Below, piece after piece: positions 44,823-55,860 of a stretch of DNA of 64,000 nt. The translations under genes and the position numbers were made by a program. The DNA is from Pseudonocardia sediminis (GTDB taxonomy: Bacteria > Actinomycetota > Actinomycetes > Mycobacteriales > Pseudonocardiaceae): positions 5,268,001-5,332,000 of the forward strand of contig NZ_SHKL01000001.1 of NCBI RefSeq assembly GCF_004217185.1. Direction: 5' to 3'. The notes beneath the pieces were generated by a model. It did not search any database, was not told where the DNA came from, and saw only the letters and a list, made by a program, of their open reading frames with translations. The number at the start of each line of letters is the position of its first letter. The first letter of the stretch is position 1.

Positions 44823-45745
44823 GCGTTCTCCCCCGCCAGCAGTCGCAGGAACATCTGTTCCAGCCCGACCCGTTCCTCGGCCATGCCGTAGATCGCGATC
44901 CCGGCGGCCAGTGCCACGTCGCCGACCCGCACCGCGTCCGCGCCGGAGACGGCCAGCCAGCCGCCGTCGACGGCGTCGACCTCGGTGAGTCCCTCGCCGA
45001 CCAGCGCCTCGGCCAGCTTCGCCGGGTCGGCCGGGCGGACCATCACCCGTCCGCTCTGGGTCTGGCGCAATGCGTCGATCGGACCGTCGAAGCGGCAGCG
45101 CCCGTGGTCGATCACCACCAGGCGCTGCGCGGTCAGCTCAATCTCGGCGAGCTGGTGCGACGAGACCAGGACACTGCGACCGGACGCGGCGAAGGACTGC
45201 AGGAACGAGCGCAGCCACGCGATGCCGTCGGGGTCCAGGCCGTTGCCGGGCTCGTCGAGCACCAGGATCCGGGGGTCGCCGAGCAGCGCCGCGGCCAGGG
45301 CCAGGCGCTGGTTCATCCCGAGCGAGTAGCCGCCGACCGCGCGGTCCGCGGCGTCGGTCAGCCCGACCAGTGCCAGGACCTCCTCGACACGGGAGTCCGG
45401 CACGTCGATCGCGGCGGCGGCGGCCCGCAGGTGCGCCCGCGCGGTCCGCTTCGGGTGCCCGCCCTGCACCTCGAGCACGGCTCCGATGACCCGGCCCGGC
45501 GAGGAGTGCGCGGCGAACGGGATCCCCTCGACGAGCGCGGTCCCCGTCGTCGGGCCGACGAGGCCGAGGATCATCCGCAGCGTCGTGGTCTTGCCCGAGC
45601 CGTTGGGCCCGAGGAAGCCGGTCACCGACCCCGGCTCGACCGAGAACGACAGGTCACGGACGGCCTCGACGGGCCCGAAGCGCTTGCCGAGGCCCTCGAC
45701 GGTGATCCGTCCCGCGTGGCCGTCCGGTGTGTGCGTGCTCTGCAC
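44819..45745 (-). CDS. ABC transporter ATPase (DrrA/CcmA type)
   Basis: A 308-aa nucleotide-binding protein. Walker A is GPNGSGKTTT, the signature is YSLGMNQRL (in place of LSGGQ, common in this group), Walker B is ILVLDEPGNGLDPDG and the switch His is in VSSHQLAEIE. The C-terminal 80 aa are a regulatory tail. The GTG at 45745 was chosen for its GGGGGA ribosome site seven bases upstream. Coupled to the ABC-2 permease, and divergent from the acyl-CoA synthetase. Confidence 0.9.
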   Translation of the reverse strand: MQSTHTPDGHAGRITVEGLGKRFGPVEAVRDLSFSVEPGSVTGFLGPNGSGKTTTLRMILGLVGPTTGTALVEGIPFAAHSSPGRVIGAVLEVQGGHPKRTARAHLRAAAAAIDVPDSRVEEVLALVGLTDAADRAVGGYSLGMNQRLALAAALLGDPRILVLDEPGNGLDPDGIAWLRSFLQSFAASGRSVLVSSHQLAEIELTAQRLVVIDHGRCRFDGPIDALRQTQSGRVMVRPADPAKLAEALVGEGLTEVDAVDGGWLAVSGADAVRVGDVALAAGIAIYGMAEERVGLEQMFLRLLAGENA

Positions 45746-45925
45746 GGCCGGTTCCCCCGATCGTCTCTGACATGCGCGACCCATCCTCCCTGCTCCACCA
45801 CACGGGTGAGGACAGGGGTCGTCCGGAGAGGGGACGAAACGGACAGGCGGTCCGGAACGACTCTGGTGTTGCCCGCCACCGGAGGTCACGATGGCGGCGT
45901 TCGATTCGAGGTTCGAAGGAGCACC

Positions 45926-47485
<1,560 letters not shown>

Positions 47486-47598
47486 GCCACCACTCCCACC
47501 GGCCACCGAGCGGTACGTCACGGCTGTCGTCACATGATCGAAGAACCGTGGTGTACCGCTCGGCGGCGGTCGGGCGGACACCGGAGCCGGGAGCGGGC

Positions 47599-48216
47599 AT
47601 GACCGACAAGGTCGACTTCAAGCGGACCCTCGACTGCTACCGGGCGAAGCGCGACACGCCCGCCCTCGTCGAGGTGCCGGACCTGCGCTATCTCATGCTC
47701 GACGGCCACGGCGACCCCAACACCGCGGCCTTCGCCGAGGCGGTGTCGACGCTCTACCCCGTCGCCTACGCGCTGAAGTTCGCGAGCAGGAAGGAGCTGG
47801 GCCGCGACCACGTCGTGATGCCGCTCGAAGGCCTGTGGTGGGCCGAGGACATGGACACCTACACCGACGCCCGGGACAAGACGCGGTGGGACTGGACGCT
47901 GATGATCATGGTGCCGGACTGGACGAGCGAGGAGATGCTCGCCGCGGCCCGGGCGAAGGTCGCCGCGAAGGACCGTCCCGCCCGTCTCGGCGACGTACGC
48001 ATGGAGACCCTGTCCGAGGGTCTGTGCGTCCAGGCGCTGCACATCGGGTCCTACGACGACGAGGCCGGGCTGCTCCGCCGGATGCATCACGAGTTCGTCC
48101 CCGCCCACGGCCTGACCATGACCGGGCGGCACCACGAGATCTACCTCAGCGACTCCCGCCGCGTGGAGCCGTCGAAGCTCCGGACGATCCTGCGCCAGCC
48201 CGTCGCCCCGCGTTGA
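47599..48216 (+). CDS. GyrI-like small-molecule-binding protein
   Basis: A 205-aa protein with the GyrI-like (SOUL/AraC effector-type) fold. It opens with VDFKRTLDCYRAKRDTPALVEVPDLRYLMLDG-type strands, then PVAYALKFASRKELG, GLWWAEDM and the repeat-unit end LHIGSYDDEAGLLRRMHHEF. Members bind hydrophobic small molecules, and some hydrolyse cyclopropanoids. No DNA-binding domain is present. ATG at 47599. The 113-nt gap from fadD contains an 11-bp inverted repeat (CCGAGCGGTAC at 47506, complement at 47553) that may end the fadD transcript. Confidence 0.8.
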   Translation: MTDKVDFKRTLDCYRAKRDTPALVEVPDLRYLMLDGHGDPNTAAFAEAVSTLYPVAYALKFASRKELGRDHVVMPLEGLWWAEDMDTYTDARDKTRWDWTLMIMVPDWTSEEMLAAARAKVAAKDRPARLGDVRMETLSEGLCVQALHIGSYDDEAGLLRRMHHEFVPAHGLTMTGRHHEIYLSDSRRVEPSKLRTILRQPVAPR

Positions 48217-48225
48217 CGCGGCGGG

Positions 48226-49128
48226 CTACAGCCCCAGCAGGCGGATCGTCTCCGCGTGCCGTGACAGGCCGGCCTCGACCCATTGCGGATGCGTCGCGTA
48301 CCAGCGGATCTGCTCCCGCTGCACCTGCTCCTCGCTGATCCGGCGGTCCCCGACCGTCCAGGAAAGCCGGGGTTCGGCGTCCAGCGACCGCGCCTCGATC
48401 ACCGGCGCCGTCAGCGGGGAACGGATGCCGCCGAGCAGCTCCCGCCCCGGGTCGGAGGCGTCGGCCGGGGCGCCGGCCGCGGACTGGATCCGGCGGGCCA
48501 GTGCGATCAGCACGGGGTTGCCGGGGTGGTTGAGCGTGTGCGCCGCGGCGGCACCGAGGCCGTCGAGCAGGTCCGACACCCCGACGTCGGTGTCCCGGCC
48601 CTCGCGCCGGGCCAGCTCGGCGATCCCGCGGTCCCCCACCTCACGCAGGTCCCCGGGCGACGGTGCCGGGCCGGGCACACGTCCCGCGGCGGAGGCCAGT
48701 GCGCGCAGGTCGTGGTAGGGCACCCCGGGCGGGACGGCGGACGGGTCGTCCGGGTGACGCACGATCGCCGACCAGGGGTGCAGGGCCGGGTGCCGGATCA
48801 CCGGCCAGCGGACGACGGAGGCTCCGGCCGGGAGGTGCGCGGCGAGGTCGCCGGTGCCGGTCGGGAGGTCGCGGTAGCCGTCGCGGACGGGCTGGCTGGC
48901 GAGCAGACGGGTGCGGGCGAGCAGCGCGTGCAGGTGTGGCAGGTCGTCGGCGGTGAGCTCGTGCACCGGCGGGATCCGGACGGCCGTCAGCGGGAACGTC
49001 GGCGACCCCGCGAGGAGCACCCGCAGCGACTCGGCCTGGCAGTTCCCGTGCACCAGCGCCACCGGCCCGTCCGGCAGGGGCGTCAGCCCGTAGAACCGCC
49101 CGAAGTGCCGCCGCCGTCCGTCGTCCAT
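48226..49128 (-). CDS. WcbI-like putative acetyltransferase
   Basis: A 300-aa protein. GPVALVHGNCQAESLRVLL (21-39) is the hallmark segment of the WcbI family, linked to capsule and polysaccharide decoration and able to bind CoA in studied members. The rest contains WPVIRHPALHPWSAIV and a C-terminal helical tail (EEQVQREQIRWYATHPQWVEA). Here it is not in a sugar locus, so the role is uncertain. It converges on the GyrI-like gene with a 9-nt gap. Confidence 0.75.
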   Translation of the reverse strand: MDDGRRRHFGRFYGLTPLPDGPVALVHGNCQAESLRVLLAGSPTFPLTAVRIPPVHELTADDLPHLHALLARTRLLASQPVRDGYRDLPTGTGDLAAHLPAGASVVRWPVIRHPALHPWSAIVRHPDDPSAVPPGVPYHDLRALASAAGRVPGPAPSPGDLREVGDRGIAELARREGRDTDVGVSDLLDGLGAAAAHTLNHPGNPVLIALARRIQSAAGAPADASDPGRELLGGIRSPLTAPVIEARSLDAEPRLSWTVGDRRISEEQVQREQIRWYATHPQWVEAGLSRHAETIRLLGL

Positions 49129-49155
49129 CCGCCCATGGTGACCCCGGAACGCGGA

Positions 49156-49192
49156 ACGGGCCGCACACCCCGGGTGGGGGTGTACGGCCCGT
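49156..49192. terminator. Hairpin terminator after the desaturase gene
   Basis: A 16-bp stem with one mismatch (ACGGGCCGCACACCCC with GGGGTGTACGGCCCGT), 21 nt beyond the minus-strand desaturase stop. Confidence 0.7.
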
Positions 49193-49212
49193 ATGTCCCT
49201 ACGAGGTCGCGG

Positions 49213-50193
49213 TCAGGCTGCGGCAGCCTCGACCTTCGGCTTGCTCAGCTTCTCCAGCCGGCGGGTGGTGGGCCAGCGGACGTTGCTCGCCCAGCCCAGC
49301 TTCTCGAAGCCGCGGATGACGGCGGCCGAGATGTCGACCTGGCCCTTCTTCACGCCGTGGCGGGCGCAGGTCGGGTCGGCGTGGTGCAGGTTGTGCCACG
49401 ACTCGCCGAACGACAGCACCGCGAGCCACCAGACGTTGGCCGACCGGTCACGGGCGGCGAAGGGGCGCTCGCCCCAGATGTGGCAGATCGAGTTGATCGA
49501 CCAGGTCACGTGGTGCAGCAGCGAGACTCGGACCAGACCGGCCCAGAAGAACGCGGTGAAGGCGCCCCAGAAGGACATGGTCACCAGGCCACCGATGGCG
49601 GCGGGGAGCAGCAGGCTCACCACGACGATCGCCGGGAACAGCTTCTGCACGAGCGCGATGTCGCGGTCCTCGAGCAGGTCCGGGGTGTAGCGCTTCTGGT
49701 TGGTCACCTCCTTGGTGAACAGCCAGCCGGTGTGCGCGTGCCAGAAGCCCTTCGCCAGCCCGGCCACGTTCTCGCCGTGCAGCCACGGGCTGTGCGGGTC
49801 GCCCTCCTTGTCGGAGAACGCGTGGTGACGGCGGTGGTCGGCCGTCCAGTCGATGACGCCGCCCTGCAGCGCGAGGCTGCCGGCGACGGCGAGCGCGATC
49901 CGCAGCGGGCGCTTGGCCTTGAACGAGCCGTGCGTGAAGTAGCGGTGGAACCCGACCGTGATGCCGAGGCCGGAGGCGACGTAGAAGACGAAGGCGAGGC
50001 CGACGTCGAGCCAGCTCAGCCCCCAGCCCCAGGCGAACGGGACGGCGGCGATCAGAGCCAGCATCGGGACGGCGACGAAGATGCCGACCAGGAGGGTCTC
50101 GGCGGCGGGGGTCCTGCCGAGCGTGGTCGGTGCCTTGCCGGGGGCCGGCGCGGTGCCGGTCTGAGTGCGGGGAGGTGCGGCCTCGAGGGTCAT
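49213..50193 (-). CDS. Acyl-CoA (delta-9 type) fatty-acid desaturase
   Basis: A 326-aa membrane di-iron desaturase. The three histidine boxes are HRYFTH (83-88), HRRHH (120-124) and HNLHH (about 266-270). Four membrane helices are arranged as two hairpins. ALQGGVIDWTADHRRHHAFSDKEGD-type context is that of stearoyl-CoA desaturases such as mycobacterial DesA3. It makes monounsaturated acyl chains for membrane lipids. ATG at 50193. Divergent from the LLM gene. Confidence 0.93.
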   Translation of the reverse strand: MTLEAAPPRTQTGTAPAPGKAPTTLGRTPAAETLLVGIFVAVPMLALIAAVPFAWGWGLSWLDVGLAFVFYVASGLGITVGFHRYFTHGSFKAKRPLRIALAVAGSLALQGGVIDWTADHRRHHAFSDKEGDPHSPWLHGENVAGLAKGFWHAHTGWLFTKEVTNQKRYTPDLLEDRDIALVQKLFPAIVVVSLLLPAAIGGLVTMSFWGAFTAFFWAGLVRVSLLHHVTWSINSICHIWGERPFAARDRSANVWWLAVLSFGESWHNLHHADPTCARHGVKKGQVDISAAVIRGFEKLGWASNVRWPTTRRLEKLSKPKVEAAAA

Positions 50194-50361
50194 GATTCAA
50201 GGACACCCGACTCCGGACGGGGAGACAGTGCGGTAATCCCCCCTATCCGGCCTCGGGTTGCGGCAGAAGGCGTGATGTGCGTAACCCGAACCGCTCCGGG
50301 GTGTGAGCGGCGCAACTCGACCGGCACAACTTGACCGGCGAGTAACCACTGGGCTAGTCAC

Positions 50362-51399
50362 ATGCGCGTGAAGCTCTCCACGATCCTCCCGTACGGGGAC
50401 GACCCCATCCGCAACGCCGACGCCGTGACCGGGCTGGAGAAGGCGGGTCTCGACGCCATCTGGGCCGCCGAGGCCTACAGCTTCGACGCCGTCTCGCTGC
50501 TGGGCTACCTGGCCGCGCGCACCGAGCGGGTCGAGATCGGCGCCGCGATCCTGCCGATCTACAGCCGCACCCCGACCCTGACCGCGATGACGGCGGCCGG
50601 CCTGGACGCGCTGTCCGGCGGCCGGTTCAACCTGGGCCTGGGCGCGTCCGGCCCACAGGTGATCGAGGGCTTCCACGGCGTCCCCTACGACAAGCCGATC
50701 GGGCGCACCCGGGAGATCATCGAGATCTGCCGCCAGACCTGGCGCCGGGAGAAGGTGCACAGCGACGGCATCTACAAGATCCCGCTGCCGGCCGGGGAGG
50801 GCACCGGCCTCGGCAAGCCGCTGAAGCTGATCAACCACCCGAAGCGGGACTCGATCCCGATCTGGGTCGCCGCGCTCGGCGAGAAGAACCTGACGATGAC
50901 CGCGGAGCTCGCCCAGGGCTGGCTGCCGCACGTCGTGCTCCCGGAGAAGATCCGCGACGTCTTCGGCGACGCCCTCGACGCCGGTTTCGCGAAGCGCGAC
51001 CCGGAGCTCGGTCCGCTGCAGATCGCCGGCGGCGGCGTCTGCGCGATCGAGGAGGAGATGTTCGAGCCGGCGCGTCAGGCCGCCCGCGGCATGTACGCCC
51101 TCTACATCGGCGGCATGGGCGCGCGCGGGAAGAACTTCTACAACACGGTGTTCGCCAAGCAGGGCTACGAGGCCGAGGCGAAGCTCGTGCAGGACCTCTA
51201 CCTGGACGGGAAGAAGGAGGAGGCCATGGCGGCGCTCCCCGACGACTTCATCGACAAGGTCACCCTGATCGGACCGGAGGGCCACGTCCGCGAGCGCATC
51301 GCAGCGCTGCGCGAGGCCGGCATCACCTACCTGCACGTCAACCCGATGACCCAGGACTCGCCGAAGCTGCTCTCGCGGCTGAAAGAGTGGATCTCCTAG
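50362..51399 (+). CDS. LLM-class F420-dependent oxidoreductase
   Basis: A 345-aa luciferase-like TIM-barrel enzyme using F420 or FMN. Family features are GLEKAGLDAIWAAEAYSFDAVSLLGYLAARTERV-type opening strands, GLDALSGGRFNLGLGASGPQVIEGFHG, IPIWVAALGEKNLTMTAELAQGWLP and a C-terminal KVTLIGPEGHVRERI segment. ATG at 50362. It lies 71 nt before two Baeyer-Villiger monooxygenase genes and may share their pathway. No clear ribosome site was seen. Confidence 0.9.
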   Translation: MRVKLSTILPYGDDPIRNADAVTGLEKAGLDAIWAAEAYSFDAVSLLGYLAARTERVEIGAAILPIYSRTPTLTAMTAAGLDALSGGRFNLGLGASGPQVIEGFHGVPYDKPIGRTREIIEICRQTWRREKVHSDGIYKIPLPAGEGTGLGKPLKLINHPKRDSIPIWVAALGEKNLTMTAELAQGWLPHVVLPEKIRDVFGDALDAGFAKRDPELGPLQIAGGGVCAIEEEMFEPARQAARGMYALYIGGMGARGKNFYNTVFAKQGYEAEAKLVQDLYLDGKKEEAMAALPDDFIDKVTLIGPEGHVRERIAALREAGITYLHVNPMTQDSPKLLSRLKEWIS

Positions 51400-51470
51400 G
51401 CGGTTCCGTGTTCCCGTACCCGTGTTGCCCGCGTACGGGTCCTGTGATGGATTGACCTGCGGGAGGAACA

Positions 51471-53090
51471 ATGACCGTTCCGCAGGGCACCCGGGGACCG
51501 GCCCTCGACGCGATCGTCGTCGGGGCCGGTTTCTCCGGTCTGTACATGCTCCACCGGCTGCGCGGCCTCGGCCTGGACGCCGTCGTGTTGGAGTCCGGCG
51601 ACGGGGTCGGCGGCACCTGGTACTGGAACCGGTACCCGGGCGCGCGCTGCGACTCCGAGAGCTGGTCCTACTCCTACTCGTTCTCCCCCGAGCTCGAGCA
51701 GGAGTGGACGTGGGCCGAGCGCTACCCGAGCCAGCCGGAGATGCTGCGCTACCTCGACCACGTCGCCGACCGGTTCGACCTGCGCCGCGACATCCGTTTC
51801 GGCACCACGGTCACCGCGGCGTCGTTCCGTGACGCCCACGGCGACTGGGAGGTCCGCACCGACACCGGTGACGTGCTCACCGCCCGGTTCCTGATCACCG
51901 CCGTGGGCTGCCTGTCCTCGGCGAACGTCCCCGACATCGACGGCCGCGCGTCGTTCGCCGGGGAGCAGCACCACACCGGGCGCTGGCCGCACGACGGCGT
52001 CGACGTCACCGGCAAGCGGGTCGGTGTGATCGGCACCGGGTCCACCGGCATCCAGGTCATCCCGAAGCTGGCCGAGCCGGCGTCGCACCTGACGGTGTTC
52101 CAGCGGACCCCGAACTTCTCCATCCCCGCGCGCAACCGTCCGCTGACCGAGGCCGACAACGCGAGCTTCAAGGCCCACTACGGCGCGATCCGGCGGCTGC
52201 AGCGCTCCTCGACCAACGGGCACCCGTACCTGATCGCCGACCGCGCGACCCTGTCGGTCCCCGACGAGGAGCGCACCCGCATCTACGAGGACGGCTGGGC
52301 CCGCGGGGGTCTGCAGTTCCGGGCCGCGTTCTCGGACATGATGGTGGACAAGGCCGCCAACGACGCGGCGTCGGACTTCCTGCGCTCGAAGATCCGCGAG
52401 GTCGTGACGGACCCGGCGACGGCGGAGAAGCTCCTCCCGTTCGACCACCCGTTCGCGGCCAAGCGCCCGCCGATCGACACCGAATACTTCGAGACCTACA
52501 ACCGCGACGACGTGACGCTCGTCGACGTCCGGTCGGACCCGATCGTCGAGATCACCCCGGCCGGGATCCGCACGGAGTCGGCCGAGCACCCGCTCGACAC
52601 CATCGTGTTCGCGACCGGGTTCGACGCCATGACCGGGCCGCTGCTGCGGATGGGCATCCACGGCCGCGACGGCCTGGCGCTGTCGGAGAAGTGGGCGGCC
52701 GGGCCGCGCACCTACCTCGGGCTGCAGACCGCCGGGTTCCCGAACCTGTTCACGATCACCGGGCCGGGCAGCCCGTCGGTGCTGGCGAACGTGCCGACGT
52801 GCATCGAGCAGCACGTCGACTGGATCGCCGAGGCCCTGGTGCACCTCGACGAGCGCGGCGCCACCCTCATCGAGGCCGAGCCCGACGCCGAGGACCGGTG
52901 GGTCGACCACGTCAATGCGGCCGCGGACAGGACGTTGCTGCCGCTCGCCGGGTCGTCCTGGTACCTGGGGGCGAACGTCCCCGGCAAGCCGCGGGTGTTC
53001 ATGCCCTACGCCGGGGGCCTGGGCGCCTACACCCGCCTCTGCGACGACGTCGCCGCACGCGGCTACCCCGGGTTCGCCCTCAGCACCTGA
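51471..53090 (+). CDS. Baeyer-Villiger monooxygenase 1
   Basis: A 539-aa flavin monooxygenase converting ketones to esters or lactones with NADPH and O2. The FAD motif GAGFSG (18-23), the BVMO fingerprint FAGEQHHTGRWP (162-173) and the NADPH motif GTGSTG (188-193) are all present, with GGTWYWNRYPGARCD typical of cyclohexanone-type enzymes. ATG at 51471 follows GGGAGGAAC. The next gene is a close paralogue 27 nt downstream. The substrate is unknown. Confidence 0.94.
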   Translation: MTVPQGTRGPALDAIVVGAGFSGLYMLHRLRGLGLDAVVLESGDGVGGTWYWNRYPGARCDSESWSYSYSFSPELEQEWTWAERYPSQPEMLRYLDHVADRFDLRRDIRFGTTVTAASFRDAHGDWEVRTDTGDVLTARFLITAVGCLSSANVPDIDGRASFAGEQHHTGRWPHDGVDVTGKRVGVIGTGSTGIQVIPKLAEPASHLTVFQRTPNFSIPARNRPLTEADNASFKAHYGAIRRLQRSSTNGHPYLIADRATLSVPDEERTRIYEDGWARGGLQFRAAFSDMMVDKAANDAASDFLRSKIREVVTDPATAEKLLPFDHPFAAKRPPIDTEYFETYNRDDVTLVDVRSDPIVEITPAGIRTESAEHPLDTIVFATGFDAMTGPLLRMGIHGRDGLALSEKWAAGPRTYLGLQTAGFPNLFTITGPGSPSVLANVPTCIEQHVDWIAEALVHLDERGATLIEAEPDAEDRWVDHVNAAADRTLLPLAGSSWYLGANVPGKPRVFMPYAGGLGAYTRLCDDVAARGYPGFALST

Positions 53091-53117
53091 CCCGTCCGTC
53101 CCCGCAGGAGGAGCACC

Positions 53118-54743
53118 GTGTCGTCCGAGAAGAAGACCACCACGGACCTGGACGCCGTCGTCGTCGGAGCCGGGTTCGCCGGGCTCTACATGCTGCACCG
53201 GCTGCGCGGGCTGGGGATGGGCGCGCTCGTCCTCGAACGCGCGTCCGGCGTCGGCGGGACCTGGTACTGGAACCGGTACCCGGGCGCGCGCTGCGACTCC
53301 GAGAGCTACTACTACTGCTACGCCTTCTCGAAAGAGCTGGAACAGGAGTGGGAGTGGACCGAGCGCTACCCCCGCCAGCCGGAGATCAAGCGCTACCTCG
53401 ACCACGTCACCGACCGCTTCGACCTGCGCCGTGACATCCGGTTCGACACGGCCGTCACGGCGGCGCGCTACGACGAGGACTCCCGGTCCTGGGCGGTGAC
53501 CACGGACGCCGGCGACACCCTGACCTGCCGGTACCTGATCACCGCGGTGGGCTGCCTGTCCGCGGCGAACGTGCCCGACATCCCCGGCCTGGAGACCTTC
53601 GCCGGGCGGTGGAACCACACCGGGCGGTGGCCGCACGAGGGCGTGGACGTCACCGGCAAGCGGGTGGGCATCGTCGGCACCGGGTCCACCGGCATCCAGG
53701 CCATCCCGGTGCTCGCGGAGGACGCAGCCCACCTGACGGTGTTCCAGCGGACCGCGAACTACTCCATCCCGGCCCGCAACGGGCCGCTGAGCGCCGAGGA
53801 GTCCGCGGCCTACAAGGCGTCCTACGACGACATCCGGGCCGTGCAGGCGGCGTCGACCAACGGGCACCCGTTCGTCGTCAGCGACCGGTCCGCACTCGAC
53901 GCCACCCCCGAGGAGCGGGACCGCATCTACGCAGAGGCGTGGGACCGCGGCGGGCTGCGCTTCCGGGCGTCCTTCCGCGACCTGCTCGCCGACCCCGACG
54001 CGAACGAGACCGCCTCGGAGTTCCTGCGGGACCGGATCCGCGACGTCGTCGACGACCCGGAGACCGCCGAGAAGCTGGTGCCGCGCGACCACGGTTTCGC
54101 CACCAAGCGCCCGCCGATCGACACGCACTACTTCGAGACCTACAACCGCGACGACGTGAGCCTGGTCGACGTGAAGGCGACGCCGATCGAGGAGATCGTG
54201 CCCGCCGGCGTCCGGACGTCGGAGGGCGTGATCGAGCTCGACCACCTGGTGTTCGCCACCGGGTTCGACGCGATGACCGGGCCGCTGCTCTCGTTCGAGA
54301 TCACCGGCACCGGCGGCACCACGCTGCGCGAGGCCTGGGCGGCCGGGCCGCGCGGCTACCTGGGGCTGCAGGTGAGCGGGTTCCCGAACCTGTTCACCAT
54401 CACCGGCCCGGGCAGCCCGTCGGTGCTGACGAACATGCCCACCACGATCGAGCAGCACGTCGACTGGATCACCGGCTGCCTGGCGCACCTGCGCGAGCAC
54501 GGGGTGGACCGGATCGAGGCCGACCCCGAGGCCGAGCGGGCGTGGGGCGAGCACGTACAGGAGGCCGCGGAGGCGACGCTGCTACCGCGCGCGGCGAGCT
54601 CCTGGTACCTCGGTGCCAACGTGCCCGGCAAGCCCCGGGTGTTCATGCCCTACGCCGGCGGCTTCGCCCGCTACACCCGCACCTGCACCGACGTCGCCGA
54701 GGACGGGTACCGCGGTTTCGTGCTGGAACCGGCGCGGGCCTGA
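53118..54743 (+). CDS. Baeyer-Villiger monooxygenase 2
   Basis: A 541-aa paralogue of the preceding enzyme, collinear over its whole length. GAGFAG is at 17-22, the fingerprint FAGRWNHTGRWP at 161-172 and GTGSTG near 187-192. Differences cluster in the N-terminal third (SESYYYCYAFSKELEQEW against SESWSYSYSFSPELEQEW) and around residues 225-310, regions that shape substrate choice in this family. GTG at 53118 follows CAGGAGGAG. The pair arose by tandem duplication, and both keep all motifs, so they probably have different substrates. Confidence 0.94.
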   Translation: MSSEKKTTTDLDAVVVGAGFAGLYMLHRLRGLGMGALVLERASGVGGTWYWNRYPGARCDSESYYYCYAFSKELEQEWEWTERYPRQPEIKRYLDHVTDRFDLRRDIRFDTAVTAARYDEDSRSWAVTTDAGDTLTCRYLITAVGCLSAANVPDIPGLETFAGRWNHTGRWPHEGVDVTGKRVGIVGTGSTGIQAIPVLAEDAAHLTVFQRTANYSIPARNGPLSAEESAAYKASYDDIRAVQAASTNGHPFVVSDRSALDATPEERDRIYAEAWDRGGLRFRASFRDLLADPDANETASEFLRDRIRDVVDDPETAEKLVPRDHGFATKRPPIDTHYFETYNRDDVSLVDVKATPIEEIVPAGVRTSEGVIELDHLVFATGFDAMTGPLLSFEITGTGGTTLREAWAAGPRGYLGLQVSGFPNLFTITGPGSPSVLTNMPTTIEQHVDWITGCLAHLREHGVDRIEADPEAERAWGEHVQEAAEATLLPRAASSWYLGANVPGKPRVFMPYAGGFARYTRTCTDVAEDGYRGFVLEPARA

Positions 54744-54933
54744 GTGCACGGCGTGCCCTGCCGGGCTGGCCCCTTCGGCCGTGTCACCCTTGCGCCGGAC
54801 GGCGCAATTGGCGGGGCCGGGTCACCACGCGTATCCGGCTCGTTCCACAATGTGTGACGTCGTCCACGTGTTCCACGCCCGAGGCCGCGATCTCCGGCCG
54901 TCGGCAGGGAACCGGGTAGAGGAGGAGCGCACG

Positions 54934-55713
54934 TTGCTCGAGCTGGCCATCCGGACCTCCGACGAACCGATCGCACCGGGCCAGTACCGGCACACCGCGA
55001 CGCACGCCTGGTGGATGGGGACGTTCTTCGCCGCCGACGACCTGCACGTCCACTACTCGGAGCACCTGCACCAGCAGTGGACCCCGGCCGACCCGGCCCA
55101 GGACTGGCTGCTCGACCGCGAGCTGACCGGCCGGATGTTCTGGCTCTCGGGCGACGGCGCGGCCGCCGTCGACGCCGGGTTCTCCCTCGCCGACCAGTTC
55201 CCGACCGGCCGCTTCCGCGCCCCCTACGGCGACTTCTACGCCGAGCTGCACGGGCACACCCCGGCCGCGCGGCCGGGGTGCTGGGTCGCGCCCACCCCGG
55301 CGTTCCTGGCCGCTCTCCCGCGCGACCCCGACGCGCTGCTGCGCCGCCTGGTCGACGACAGCCCGCCCGGACGCGGCTACACCGGCCCGTTCCAGAGCGC
55401 CGTCGACGCGCTGCGCACCTGCGCCGTCCCGGCCGAGCTGCGCTCGGTCCTCTACGCGGCGCTGCGCGAGCTGCCCGCCGTCTCGGTCGGTGAGGCCGCG
55501 AACCTCGACGGCGAGGTCCACACGGCGCTGATCCACGACGAGGGCCCGGTCCGCAGCGAGCTGCTGATCTCCCCCGTCGACGGCCAGTACGCCGGCGAGC
55601 GGGACACCGTGCGGCGCCCGGCCCGGGTCGGTCCGCCGGTCGGCACCGTCATCGCCGAGACGGCCGTGTCGACGTCGGTCGTCGACGGTCTGGGCTCGCT
55701 GCCGGGCTTCTGA
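54934..55713 (+). CDS. CU044_5270-family protein, N-terminally short
   Basis: A 259-aa protein matching the extracytoplasmic part of the CU044_5270 family (RTSDEPIAPGQYRHTATHAWW, WLSGDGAA, FRAPYGDFYAEL, PTPAFLAALPRDPDALLRRL, ETAVSTSVVDGLG). Family members normally begin with a cytosolic segment and a membrane helix, both missing here. TTG at 54934 was chosen because GGAGGAG lies six bases upstream; an in-frame ATG at 54850 would add 28 residues without a membrane helix. It is either truncated or a soluble form. Function is unknown. Confidence 0.65.
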   Translation: MLELAIRTSDEPIAPGQYRHTATHAWWMGTFFAADDLHVHYSEHLHQQWTPADPAQDWLLDRELTGRMFWLSGDGAAAVDAGFSLADQFPTGRFRAPYGDFYAELHGHTPAARPGCWVAPTPAFLAALPRDPDALLRRLVDDSPPGRGYTGPFQSAVDALRTCAVPAELRSVLYAALRELPAVSVGEAANLDGEVHTALIHDEGPVRSELLISPVDGQYAGERDTVRRPARVGPPVGTVIAETAVSTSVVDGLGSLPGF

Positions 55714-55860
55714 GAGGGTCCGTGCCGGCGCTGAATCGTCTCCGTATCGATCCGGTGACGAGGTAGGCACGTCCTCCGTCCCTGTGTCCGTTCACGGAGG
55801 ACTAACCTGGACGCCGGTCGCGACAACTTTCGAGCAGCTGATCAAGGCGGTTGACGTAGC

